From positions 3,158,501 through 3,222,500 of the forward strand of contig BRXU01000010.1 in NCBI GenBank assembly GCA_030267565.1: 64,000 bases of DNA, in the 5' to 3' direction. Position 1 is the stretch's first letter; each line of letters begins with the position of its first letter. This document shows positions 32,201-41,954 of this stretch, piece by piece. The notes under the pieces were generated by a model, which made no database searches, had not been told where the DNA came from, and worked only from the letters and a program-made list of their open reading frames with translations. This DNA is from Pleodorina starrii (lineage: Eukaryota > Chlorophyta > Chlorophyceae > Chlamydomonadales > Volvocaceae). Position numbers and translations under genes: made by a program.

Positions 32201-35156
32201 GCGGGGACACAGAGCGGCCGGCGAGCGGTGCTCCCACTCCCACTCCCGCGCCCGCTCCCGGCGCCCCCAGCGGCAGTACGGCGTGCACGGCCGGTTGTAC
32301 GGCAGTCGAGTGGTGCTGCAGCGGCCCCTCCATGCGCGCCACCGCGGCAGCCCCCCGACCCCGCTCCGATGAATCCCCCCCTCCCTCCGCCACCTCCCAC
32401 TGCTGCTGCTGCTGCTGATGATGATGATGATAATGATGAAGGTCGCCGTCCACGCCCCGCTCGTCCGAGCCGTCCTCCCCGTGTCCCTCGTCGTACGGCT
32501 CCTCATCTTCGTCGTACATATCGCCGTACCCCGGCCCCGACGCCGCCAAGGGAGCATCCTGCTGCGTGTAAATCCACATGTCCTCGTCGTCCACGTCGCC
32601 GGCGGCGGCGGCGGCGGCGCCGCCCGTGCCGTACGCAGTGCCGGCGCCGACGGCCCCGTCGTTGGTTGAGACTGCCCCGCTGAGGGCGACGCCGCCCGCG
32701 ACAGAGACGCCGGGCCCCTCCTGCGCAACGCCAACCGAGTGCAACCCGCCCGCGGCTGGCTCTGTCCCCCTCGCCGGCGCCGCCATTGCAACCGCCGCAA
32801 CCGCCGTCATCTGTGGCGGCGGCGGCGGCGCCGCCGCCGGCCGGTTGGCCCGCCGCGCCCAGCAGCCCACCCGCTCCGCGCGCTCGTCCTGCGTAAGATC
32901 CAACTCCAGATCCGAATCCAGATCCGGGTCCTGATCTCCCGAATCCAAGCCGCCCCCAGCTGCCCGATCCAGCGCCCACTCCGGATTCGCGTCAGCCATG
33001 CCGTCGCCGCTGCCGCTGCCGCTGCCTCGGCGAACCGGGCACCAATCCGCCTCCTCCTCCCTCTCCTCCTCCTCCTCCTCCGGGTGCCGGTGTCCTTCCA
33101 CGCCGTGCGCCGATCCGGGTAGAGCAGCCAGGTCCTCTTCCTTCACCGCCCCCTCCACCGGCGAACCCCGCGTCGCCGCCAGCAGCAGGTCCTCCTCCTC
33201 CTCTTCCTTCACCGCCGCCGCCGGCGCCCTCAGCGGCCCATTCCAACCCACATCCACATCCTCACGTGCATGCCTCCACATCATCGGCGGCGGCGGCGTA
33301 ATCGCCATGGCCACCGGCGCACCCCCCAGGTCAGCCACCCCATCTGCATTCGCGCCCGCCAGTAGACACTCCAGGGAGGGCTGCCGCTGGAAGGACGGCG
33401 GCGGCGGCGGCGGTGTGATCGCCATGTCCTCCGCCATATCCGCCGCCGGCAGCGGCGTCTCGCACACCACCATTACCTCCCCCTCGCGCTCGCCCTCCTC
33501 CTCTCCCTGCCCCGCCTGCGGCGGCGGCTCCTGACCCTGGCACCCCGGCTCGCCGCCGGGATGCCGGCATGGGTGCAGGTGCCGCACCTGCCGTGCCTGG
33601 GGGGGCGGGGTGACAGCGGGCAACATGGGGGCCCACTCCCATGGGGCCCCACCTCCACCCCCACCACCAGCAGCTCCAGATTCATCACCACCAGCTCCAC
33701 CACCCCCGCCACCGCCAGCAGCAGCTCCAGATTCATGACATCCGGCGGCCCCAAGTCCACCGCCACAGCCCCGCGGGAGGCGGCCCGACCGCATGTGCTG
33801 CCCCACCTGCTGCCCCTCCACCTGCTGCCCCACCTGCTGCGTCAGCTGTGTGCGGGAATGCAGGAGCACAGGCTGCGGGGCCGCTGTCGGCTGCCCAACC
33901 AAGGCCTCAGCCTCAGCCGCCCGCGTGTGCGCTGAGGGCGCGGAGGACAGCTGCGGCGGCCGCTGCGGCCGCACGGGCGTTATGTCCATTGGGTCGTTGC
34001 TCTCAGCAGCTGCTGCTGCTGCTGCGGCGGCGGGGGCGGCGGCGGTGATGCGGCGTGTCGAGTCACCCAGGGCAGCGCCGGCGGCGAGCGCCTCCGTCGT
34101 CGCCGTCGTCGCGACCTGCGAGGCTGAGGCCGCGGCGGCAGCGCTCTGGTGGTTGCCAAACACCGCCGCGGCCGCGACCTGCACACCGCCTGCCGGGCCC
34201 CGCGCCGCCGCCGCCGCCACCGCCGCCGCCGCGTCTTCCGGGCTGCCGGTCCCGGCCCCAGCTACTCGCAAGCGGGCCACCGCCGCCGCGACCCGGGACC
34301 CCGCCGAAACGGACGCCACCACACCGCCGCGGCCGCCGCCGCCGCCGTTGCTGCAAATGGTGCCGCCGCCGCCGTCGTCGATGTCGCCCCCGGCCCTGCC
34401 GCCGGCGTCAGTGCTGTGTCCGTCGCCGTCGCTGCTGCGTCGCTTACGCGACTGGCCCGGGCGGGTGGCGCAGGACCCCTGGGGGGGCGGAGGCATTGCG
34501 GCGGCGGCGGCGGTGCCGGTGGGGGCGGCCGCGGCGTAGGCGTGGCAGCCAGCTATCGCCGCAGCTGCGCGGCTTGCCGCGGCGGCAGGGTCGGCGGCCA
34601 GCACGTCAGGTGCCGCTTCCGCCGCGCCGGCTGTTGCTGCTTGAGGCCACGCATACTGGGAGTAGAGAAACTGCTGCTGCTGCTGTTGATACAGCGACGG
34701 CTGCGATTGTTGGTACAGCCACGGCGGCGACAGCGACCGGCGTCGCGGCTGTGACAGCGGCTGTGGCGAATCTTGCGGTTCCCAGAGCGGTGTTAGCTGG
34801 GACTGGGGCGGCGAGGACGGCTGCGGCGGCTCCTTACTTTGGGTTTGGGACTGTGAGGGGGCCGCTGGCACCCGAGTGAAGGTCAGCGGCGCCACTCTTG
34901 GGGCCCCAATACCGCCGGCGCTGCTGCAGCCCGCGGATGCGGCGCCCGTTTGTGGAGGCTCGGCGTCGTGCCCTGCGGTGATGGCCGCGGCGATGGCAGC
35001 AGCGCCGGAAGCGATTTTGGCTTTGCGGCTGGCCACCGCTTCCGGGGCCCGGCCGCTGCGCGTGCGGTCCTTCTTCTGCGGCTCGTGGCAGGGCCCCTGG
35101 AGCCGCCTCTCCGTGGCCGAGGAGGTCGCCTTGCCGCGTTCCGCGGAGCTGGGCAT
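23269..35156 (-). CDS. PRIMPOL: PrimPol primase-polymerase with giant low-complexity N-terminal extension
   Basis: Twelve exons: 35156-31998, 31491-31189, 30636-30241, 29898-29845, 28945-28821, 28062-27772, 27474-27438, 27071-26664, 26416-25964, 25475-25421, 24893-24774 and 24287-23269. They join in phase to 2139 residues; human PrimPol has 560. The archaeo-eukaryotic primase core has all signatures: CHLYFDIEF (catalytic Asp 1317 and Glu 1319), KFSRHL (Ser 1417, His 1419) and CIVDPAVYSRGRHFRM (Asp 1466). A zinc module has Cys 1767, His 1774, Cys 1794 and Cys 1799, with the same spacing as the human protein. PrimPol reprimes stalled forks in nucleus and mitochondria. Exon 1 alone adds 1053 Ala/Gly/Gln/acid-rich residues, and the last exon adds a His/Gln-rich tail of about 320. 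An in-frame stop lies 29 codons upstream of the start. Exon 8 may begin 12 bases earlier. Confidence 0.92.
24714..24773 (-). repeat. 20-bp tandem repeat anchored at a 5' splice site (PrimPol intron 11)
   Basis: On the sense strand the intron starts GTGGGTGGCTGGGAGGGAGG and repeats that 20-base unit almost three times, beginning exactly at the splice donor. The donor sequence is therefore triplicated. Confidence 0.85.
26566..26610 (+). repeat. dispersed element, family C copy 2
   Basis: CCCTAACGCCGTCTGCGTCC, then CTCCGCTGCGGTGTCTTCC and a T/C-rich tail. It lies antisense in PrimPol intron 8. Confidence 0.7.
27169..27353. repeat. 24-bp minisatellite in PrimPol intron 7
   Basis: About 7.6 identical head-to-tail copies of a unit containing GGGCGGGAGGCCCCTGATTG. 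The unit length is a multiple of three, so it makes spurious repetitive open frames on both strands. It lies between the short exon 7 (27438-27474) and exon 8. Confidence 0.95.
28129..28160 (-). repeat. intronic element, family A copy (PrimPol intron 5)
   Basis: Sense-strand sequence CTTTCACAGGCTCCGGCC then TATCCGCGGATTTCCCC, 66 bases before the 3' splice site at 28063. It shares the longer TTCAC-x-GGCTC lead-in with the V-ATPase E copy. Confidence 0.75.
28989..29133. repeat. 51-bp tandem repeat with splice-donor-like words (PrimPol intron 4)
   Basis: Three copies with spacing 51, 51 and 42, each made of GAGACTTACAGGG, a CAG run (eight, eight, then about five units) and GCGGGGATGGGGG. On the sense strand every copy contains CCCTGTAAGTCTCC, which holds a perfect donor consensus GTAAGT and the polyadenylation word TGTAA. 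Confidence 0.9.
29137..29189 (+). repeat. dispersed element, family D copy 1
   Basis: GTTGAAGGGTGT, then GCAAGAACGAAACCGGGAAT, then CCTGCGGACGTTATAGCCC. It lies antisense in PrimPol intron 4, directly after the 51-bp repeat. A copy with the same order lies at 44150-44210. Confidence 0.85.
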
Positions 35157-37710
35157 GACCTCCGACTGGATTCGGGCTGCGGTCTGCCAGAGATGAGACT
35201 GCTTGGTGGGACTTTGGGGGACTCTCTTTGCGGCTAGACGGTCTGTTTACATCATTATTTGATAAACCAGGTTGTCATTTGGATGGTTATTGACCAACGC
35301 AAGGCAGATGGGAGTTTGCGTGCGGCATCAGTTTTGAGTAGCGATGAGAATACGTAGTTGAGCGAAGCCGGCAAATCAACGTATGCTAGATTTGGCGCAC
35401 AAGGTACGCGTCTGTTGTTGCGTAGCAAGTGTAGGAACGCAATGCGCGACGAAAGGCAGCTTGGCTGCTCCGAAATCTGAACTTAAGGTGAATTGCCGGT
35501 TCCGGGGACAGGAGCATTTACAGATTTACTGCGATGTTTTCATGGTCTTCAGCTAACTCAGTTATAATGGAGCCAGCCATGCCTGCGTGCAGCCACGCTG
35601 TCATGCTGCGATTTTGAACGCATGTACGGCACTTGCCATGTGTGCAATGTGTGTCCCAACGCCCAAGTTATGTGCCCTTTGACAGAAGTCCGAAATGGGG
35701 AGACATATAATACTGGCGTTCAGCCAACGCAGCATTCAAATGCTGGATGCCGAATGTGTCCCTCCGACCATCCGTGCGTTGTAAGGATCCACTCCATCCA
35801 CCGTGTAGCGGACTGCATTTGCCGAACATATTTTTCCACATAACGCCGCTTGTCAACGGATTTGCTGACAAAAGAGCAAGCCTAAGCAAGCGCGGGGAGT
35901 GAATCCTCGTTTTGTATGAATCGGTTCACAGATCTTCGCCGGTCCTCACCCGCACCTGACACAGTCGGGGCCTCGTTTTCTAATAGGAATGATGGTGTCA
36001 CTACCGTTGCTATGGTTGTTATAGTGGGCTTCAAACCATCGTCAGAAGGGTAGAGCCAGCGGGCCGTGCACAACCGTGTACGACCGTGTCATCTCTTGAC
36101 AGCATGCCGTTCCAAAGCACCGGCAGCTCAGTGCATACAAACGGGTATGGCAAATTTAGAGGGCTCTCTCTGGCTGGAATCCGTACTGACACAGTTTAAT
36201 ACCTAGCGCCGCCCCCCATCATCACACGCACGCTGGTCCTTCGACGCAGGAATCCAGCTCCAAGACGGAACTTGCAGGAGCGTCATCAACGGCCACTGAT
36301 AGCCCCCTTAGTTCCGGGCGACTTATGCACCGGGGACCGGTCCCATCCGTATGCTGCTGCAAGGCCTGTTGGTGTTCCTAAGGCCGGTGGCCTGGCACTG
36401 TCGCCAACAGGGGAGCCTCATGGCCGATTACCCTGTGGCAGCGACTTTCTGAGCCTTCTCCCTGGGGCTCGCTCGTTTATGTTTGGGCAGGCCGTGGTCA
36501 GCCCGTGCTGTCTGGTCTGGGTGCGCTGTCTTTTGCATTGGTCACCGATGTTGCCATGCGGCCCGGTGGCCTGCTGGCTGCCTGGCTCTACCCTTCGAGG
36601 GTGTAGAGCCCACTGACACAACAACAAATCACCTCGGGCCCCAAAAAAGGCACAGAGTTGTGGTTAGACTGGAATGGGGCCCACGGGCATGAAAATGAAG
36701 TTGTCTGTGCCTTTGATGAATGCCTGCACCGGCGGGTACATGCACCTGTCCTTGGTATTCAACTGCCCGCCCGATCTGGCTTTGAGCATACTGCCGGTAA
36801 ATGCCCCATCGCAGCAACAACGCTCACAAGGGTTTCTGGTTACGGAAAACGGCAATCAGACGCAGTGGGACTGGCAGACGGAAGCATGTGCCTGCATGTA
36901 CCGTATGCGACCCCCCGAAAGGGTCGCGCTGGACACAATGAGGCAGATTACATAGCTGCTTCATGATAGGGAGTAAATTGGGTAGAAGGAGGCAGCTTGT
37001 GAATAACCAGAACGCGCCCACGTGCCGCCACTTCATTTCTGGTTGGTCGCGGTGAGACACTCTCACAATGCTGAAACGACTACACCTAAACGTATATCAA
37101 GCTACCTTTGCAGCCGTTATCACAGGTCATGCCGCCGCGGCAGCACAGCATGGTCCCAGGCGCCAACGAACCGGCCCCGCTGTGTCGAGGCAAATGCGAC
37201 ATTGGGTTTGGGTTTGAGGTCAAGCCGATTACCCAAATAGATAAACCAATGACGCATAAACGACGCCTTCTGCTGATCGTGTCGACGGCTGTGCTGCTGA
37301 CGTGGCGCAAGTGTCCATCATATTTATGTGGGCGCGTGGAGCTGGATAATGCAACGCCAAAAGCAAGCCTTCCATATGGTCCCATTAAGACGCGTGCATA
37401 GTCGCGTAAGCCGATGGTGTGTTGCCGACCATGCTGGCGTTACGCCGTCGCTGAGATCACCATGAGGCACATTGTGGCGCAAGCGACGGGATTGTGTGAA
37501 ACTACCACTGCAAATTCGCCCGCCAGATTTAACGGTATGTACGTGCGGTGCGAGCGTTTGCGCGGCAGCTTGATTGGACAGTTTGTTGGACTGTCTTGAG
37601 GGCCCTATGGCCAAATATAATGGATCAAATTCCCTCCATTGTTCAGCATACGAACACCCTTTCACCTCTACCGTTGCTCCTTTCCGTCGCTTATTCTAAT
37701 CTCTCTCAAA
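35157..37710. other. divergent promoter region between PrimPol and ACP
   Basis: 2.55 kb of less GC-rich DNA with only short, unrecognised open frames. It should carry both promoters. ATATAA at 37614, about 95 bases before the ACP start, could be its TATA box. I see no repeats or RNA gene. Confidence 0.45.
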
Positions 37711-38504
37711 ATGGCCACCATGATGCGCAAGGCTGCCACTGCTCGCGTTGCCGCGCCGCGCGTGCAGGTGGGTGCATGTCTCACTTCGTCAGCGTCAGCG
37801 ACACGTATATATGTCATACGCAATTCAGCTCAGGCAATTGTGCAAACATGTACAGGCTGTGCGCCCCGTGTCCGTGCGCGGCCGGAAGGTCATCACCTGC
37901 GCCGCCGTGGTAAGCAATTTGCCGCTATGATTACGAGTCGCCGGCCCAATGTACAAGTCTAACCAAGTATGCTGCCCTCTCAGGACAAGGAGAAGGTCCT
38001 GGCGGACGTGCGCTCCATCATCTCTGAGCAGCTGGGCGCTGACCTCGAGAAGGTAAACTTGCTCCGCCCGGGTTCGTCTATTGCCCTGGCACTGATTCCC
38101 ATCATTCCTGCCTGCAGATCCAGGCCGAGTCCAAGTTCTCTGACCTGGGCGCTGACTCTCTGGACACGGTAGGAGAATGCGAGCGTTAGAATGTACACGT
38201 CGGACTCTTTTCCCTCCCAACCGCTGATCATATATTTCCCAATTGGCATAGGTCGAGATTATGATGGCGCTCGAGGAGAAGTTCGATATCTCCCTGGATG
38301 AGGAGAGTAAGTAACGAGGCCGGGTTGGGGTCTCCGGCGCAACTTTTCTCAATCTAGTCGTTTTCCCAGCTGTATCTGTTACCTTCGTATCAACGCTACT
38401 AATAAGTCGATTGCGATTTGCACCTCCTTGCCTCAGGCCCGGAGAAGATCGCAACTGTCCAGCAAGCGGCGGACCTCATCGCCGGCCAGATTGCCAACAA
38501 GTAA
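37711..38504 (+). CDS. ACP: acyl carrier protein, plastid type
   Basis: Six exons: 37711-37767, 37856-37909, 37984-38052, 38118-38168, 38252-38306 and 38437-38504. They give 117 residues in phase. The first 35 or so residues are rich in Ala, Arg, Val and Ser with few acids, as in a chloroplast transit peptide. The mature domain begins about DKEKVLADVRSIISEQL. Ser 74 in GADSLDT is the site of 4'-phosphopantetheine attachment. The helix EIMMALEEKFDISLDEES and the C-terminal ADLIAGQIANK are typical. ACP carries growing acyl chains for type II fatty acid synthesis, normally in the plastid. A mitochondrial ACP is possible, but the leader and sequence fit the plastid form better. The introns are unusually short (64-130 bases) for this window, as expected for a highly expressed gene. 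TGTAA follows at 38898. Confidence 0.96.
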
Positions 38505-38897
38505 ATGCTGATGTTGTATCTTCATCGGCTTTCAGTGGCGATGTCGTGCGGTGATGCGACTTGGGGTGTTCTGGGTGAAGGGGTTCGTGCCGCTTCAGAG
38601 AGTGGAGGGCGAGGTGGTGGTTCGCATGCTATGCGCCATATGTAGTGTCCGCGTCAATGCGGACAGCCCTCCCCCCCCTGGTGGTAGCGGGTGTGCTTGG
38701 TGGTGCGTGCGGGGTTCCGATCCCCGCCTGAAGAAGTCCACCTTTTGACCGTTTCGAGTTATGACCTTCGGAGCAATCGTCGCTCCGCAATTTTGAACGT
38801 GTCGAGTGTAGCAGTGTGAAGCTGCGAGTGTTTCTTTCGCGCTGGGAAGCCGTCTCACAGCCGGCGACGGCGAGGCCGTGCCATGCCGTGACATGCA

Positions 38898-38902
38898 TGT
38901 AA
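38898..38902 (+). terminator. TGTAA polyadenylation signal for ACP
   Basis: First plus-strand TGTAA after the ACP stop, giving a 3' UTR of about 400 bases. This is a normal spacing for a green-algal gene. Confidence 0.6.
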
Positions 38903-39613
38903 CAGCCTGAGAAGAAGACTATCCTCCCCATCTTCCTGATCCCAAGATTCGTTGCGTGTCGCACTTTCACACATCTAATACGCAACGCACGTGTGAGACA
39001 TTGTGTAGGGGCGGGTTCAATCGGCAAGAAGCCTCACAATTCCTACAGCTGTGCCGTCGGGATGCAGTCGGCCATTCTTGCACGGAGCCGCCGGAACCTG
39101 CCCGACTGAAACCACCGTCCAGGTCCAGCCTACCTCGTGACGCCGCGCACTTGCTGCGAATGGGGGAGTTGTTGCCTCCCTGGACTTGGCATTCCGAGAC
39201 CACTGCTGTAAATCGGGTCGTCATTACGGGCAGTAAGAAAATGGCTCGTTTGGGTGAGGACCCAAGGATGGCTCTCGCGTTCCACCACCACCACAACAAC
39301 AGGAACCGCCCAGCACCCAGCAACCGCCCTGCAGCGCGCGCTTGACATGTCGAGTCAGCTTAAAGCTGCCAGCTATCCCCGAATGCCATGAATCGATGCA
39401 GCGGCGGCAGTTCGGTCCGCTTTGACTATCGAGGAGGGTGGAACGCCCGGCGGCCGCCTTGCTGCGCCTCTCGTCGCGTTACCGTACCGCCAGAGCTCGA
39501 GAAGAATGCGCCCGGTCTTTGTCTTTGACGACATCCGGACAACCCGCCCTCCCGGGGTGCAGCCGCTACTGCTGCTACTCATGCGGCTGTTGCTGCCGCT
39601 GTGCAATCTACTC

Positions 39614-39687
39614 TGCAGTATCCTTGCAGCGAACGTGGCGTCGCTCTTGACTGCCACGGACGCCACGTTTGCTGCAAGGAGACTGCA
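39614..39687. repeat. hairpin with 29-bp arms, small-RNA-precursor-like
   Basis: Arm 39614-39642 (TGCAGTATCCTTGCAGC and onward) pairs with 39659-39687 across a 16-base loop with only two mismatches, one of which is a possible G:U pair. It lies about 700 bases beyond the ACP polyadenylation signal, outside any modelled gene. It could be a microRNA-like precursor or a tiny inverted-repeat transposon. Confidence 0.8.
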
Positions 39688-40202
39688 ATGGGCTGACTGA
39701 GCTGCTGAGTTGTGGTGGTTATTAACAGACACGAGTTGGAAACAGCTGGCCTTGCGTGGGTGGCTGGGTCCTGGGCGCGTGGGCGGATCTGTGGAGAGAG
39801 CAGCTGTCGTACAGTGCAGTACCACGGCATGATCACTGCACTCCGGCTGCACCTGCCGCTGTGTAGTGGTAGCGACACCGACCGTGACATGACTTGACTC
39901 GCAGCGCGTCCCCCGGTGGGGATGGGGCACTATCAACGTATCAAGTAGACATGTTTGTGAGGTTCGCGAGGGACAGTCTACCCCTCCCAGCTACAACCCC
40001 CACCTGCCCACCTGCCAAGCCACCAAGCCACACGCCCCCGCCCAAACCCGCTGCCATAACGTACCAATCCGTTCGGGGGGATGGAAATAGAGGGGCAGGG
40101 GAGGGCAGGCGGGTGGGGGTCGCATCTCATCATTGCGCGCCGCCACCGCCGCCGTCCACCCCCACCCCCCTTCTTCCTCTTCTCCCACCCCCCCTTTCCC
40201 CC

Positions 40203-40241
40203 GGGGAGGGGGAGGGGGAGGGGGAGGGGGAGGGGGAGGGA
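40203..40241 (+). repeat. GGGGGA tandem repeat
   Basis: About six GGGGGA units in a row, with strong G-quadruplex potential on the plus strand. It lies in the 38505-41954 intergenic region. Confidence 0.9.
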
Positions 40242-41016
40242 CGGCCTCATGCGCCCCAACGAACCTCGAGGCTGGCCGCTGCCTCAGCGTGCCAGCGTCC
40301 TCCGCCCCCAACGCGACTCCGACCGCCGTACTCGTCGTACCCAGTCAGAAACAGGAAACACCCGATGCCCCTGGGCTGGGGCTCTTTCTCTCTTGCAACC
40401 CCCTCATCCCCCTCCCCCTTCCGCCGAGACCGCGAGACCTCGAAAGCCCCTCAAGAGGGAACACCCCTCTCTGCCCCACTTTCCTTTCGTTTGTTCTCTT
40501 CTCTTCTCAAAGAAGGACTGTCGTAGCCGCGCAAGGCAAGGCAAGGCAAGGCAAGCCTACCGGTATCCTGCGCATTGGGTCTTGGGACCCGGCCGGCCGG
40601 CCAGCCGGCCAGTCTTCCTAAACTGCATCACATATCCTCCCCCCAAGCAACAATCCCCCATCCGCCCTCCCACCCACCCACCCACCCGCCGCCCATCCAA
40701 CCCCAGCAGTTCAACGCAAGAAATGAAAGCACGCCCACCGGCGCTTGCACGGCACTGTACGACCGAACGTGAAAGTACCGGGGCGCAACCACCGCTGCGA
40801 AACCACCCACGGCCCACGCGCGGCCCGAGACTGCGACTGAGACCGAGACTGAGACTTGAGACTGAGACTGCGTGTCTGACATACGTGCATTCCAGACTCT
40901 CCTGGGATGTGGCTGCGGCGGTCACCGGACCCGGCAACGAGTCCGACCTAACCTGCCAACCTGGCCCCCAAGCTGGCCCCCCAAACCCCCCGCCAATCCA
41001 CCCGCCCTTGACCCCT

Positions 41017-41062
41017 AATTCATCCGTCTCCGTTCCTTCGCTGCGGTGTCTTCTTTCTCATC
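41017..41062 (+). repeat. dispersed element, family C copy 3
   Basis: CATCCGTCTCCGTTCCTTCG, then CTGCGGTGTCTTCTTTCTC. A diverged copy, lying outside modelled genes. Confidence 0.6.
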
Positions 41063-41954
41063 ACCAGAGCCCCAACCCCCAAGGCCGCACTGTCTGCTGT
41101 ATCTTCCCCCTTAAGCCAACCCCAACCCAGACCTCTGCAACCCCCATCTACCCCCCACACACCACACACACCACACACCCCCACCACCCCCCTTCTTCCC
41201 GTGCTTCAACACACACACAACTACTACTACTACTACACCTACTTCTACTACGTCCCCTGCACGACCTGCTGCTTACTGCAACGCCAACCGCCACTACCCC
41301 CACCGCAAGTTTTGCAAACCACCGGCCCCCCCGCCCCTGCCCCCGCCCTGCACTTGACCGCTTCAAAAGTAGCTACGACGTGATTGTCAACCTCCGTGTC
41401 ACTCCCCCCTCCTTCCCCGCGGAAACCGTTAATCTAATACCCCCCTCCTTGCCCATCTGCCCGTCTGTTCCCTTGCCGCGCGACCAAGTGGTTACCGCGG
41501 CTGACAAGGACCTGCGTGCAGCGGGCCGCACCGCAGGCGGCGGCGGCGACGGCCGCGGCCGCGGACCTGGGCCGGCGCCGCACTCTCGCCGCCACTACCG
41601 TATCCTGACACCGCTACCGCGCCGGCTTCAACCCTTCCGAGGTTACCCTGGATAGCTAGCCCACTGCAGCGCAACAGCAACGGCACGTCCATAAGAGGTG
41701 ACAGGAAGAGGCGCCGCTGCTCACACGACGAAAGCGGCACCAGGCAAGAGCGCGAGGTGAGCGGCGGTGGAGGTGGAGGCGTTGGACGAAGAGCGCTCCG
41801 GGCATCCGAGAGCATCCGGGCAGAGGTGGGGGCGGAGGTGGGGGCGGCGCACCGGAAGAGAAGCGAAGGGAAGAGAAGGCGAAGGGCAGTCCAGGGAAGG
41901 GCCCGGTCCCAGCTGGCCCGTCCCCGGCCTCGTCCCCGGTCGTCTGTTCCTTCC

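Larger units (their letters stand above)
38505..41954. other. convergent region between ACP and the RMD1-like gene
   Basis: It holds the ACP 3' UTR, a hairpin at 39614-39687, a GGGGGA tract at 40203, a family C element at 41017, CTA repeats near 41220 and many C-rich pyrimidine runs. A long plus frame (40081-41655) is Pro/Arg/Thr-rich low-complexity sequence with no domain, and I do not call it a gene. Confidence 0.45.

Noticed and set aside
40081..41655. 524-residue plus-strand open frame
   Set aside because: Pro/Arg/Thr low-complexity translation of C-rich DNA, with competing open frames and no domain.
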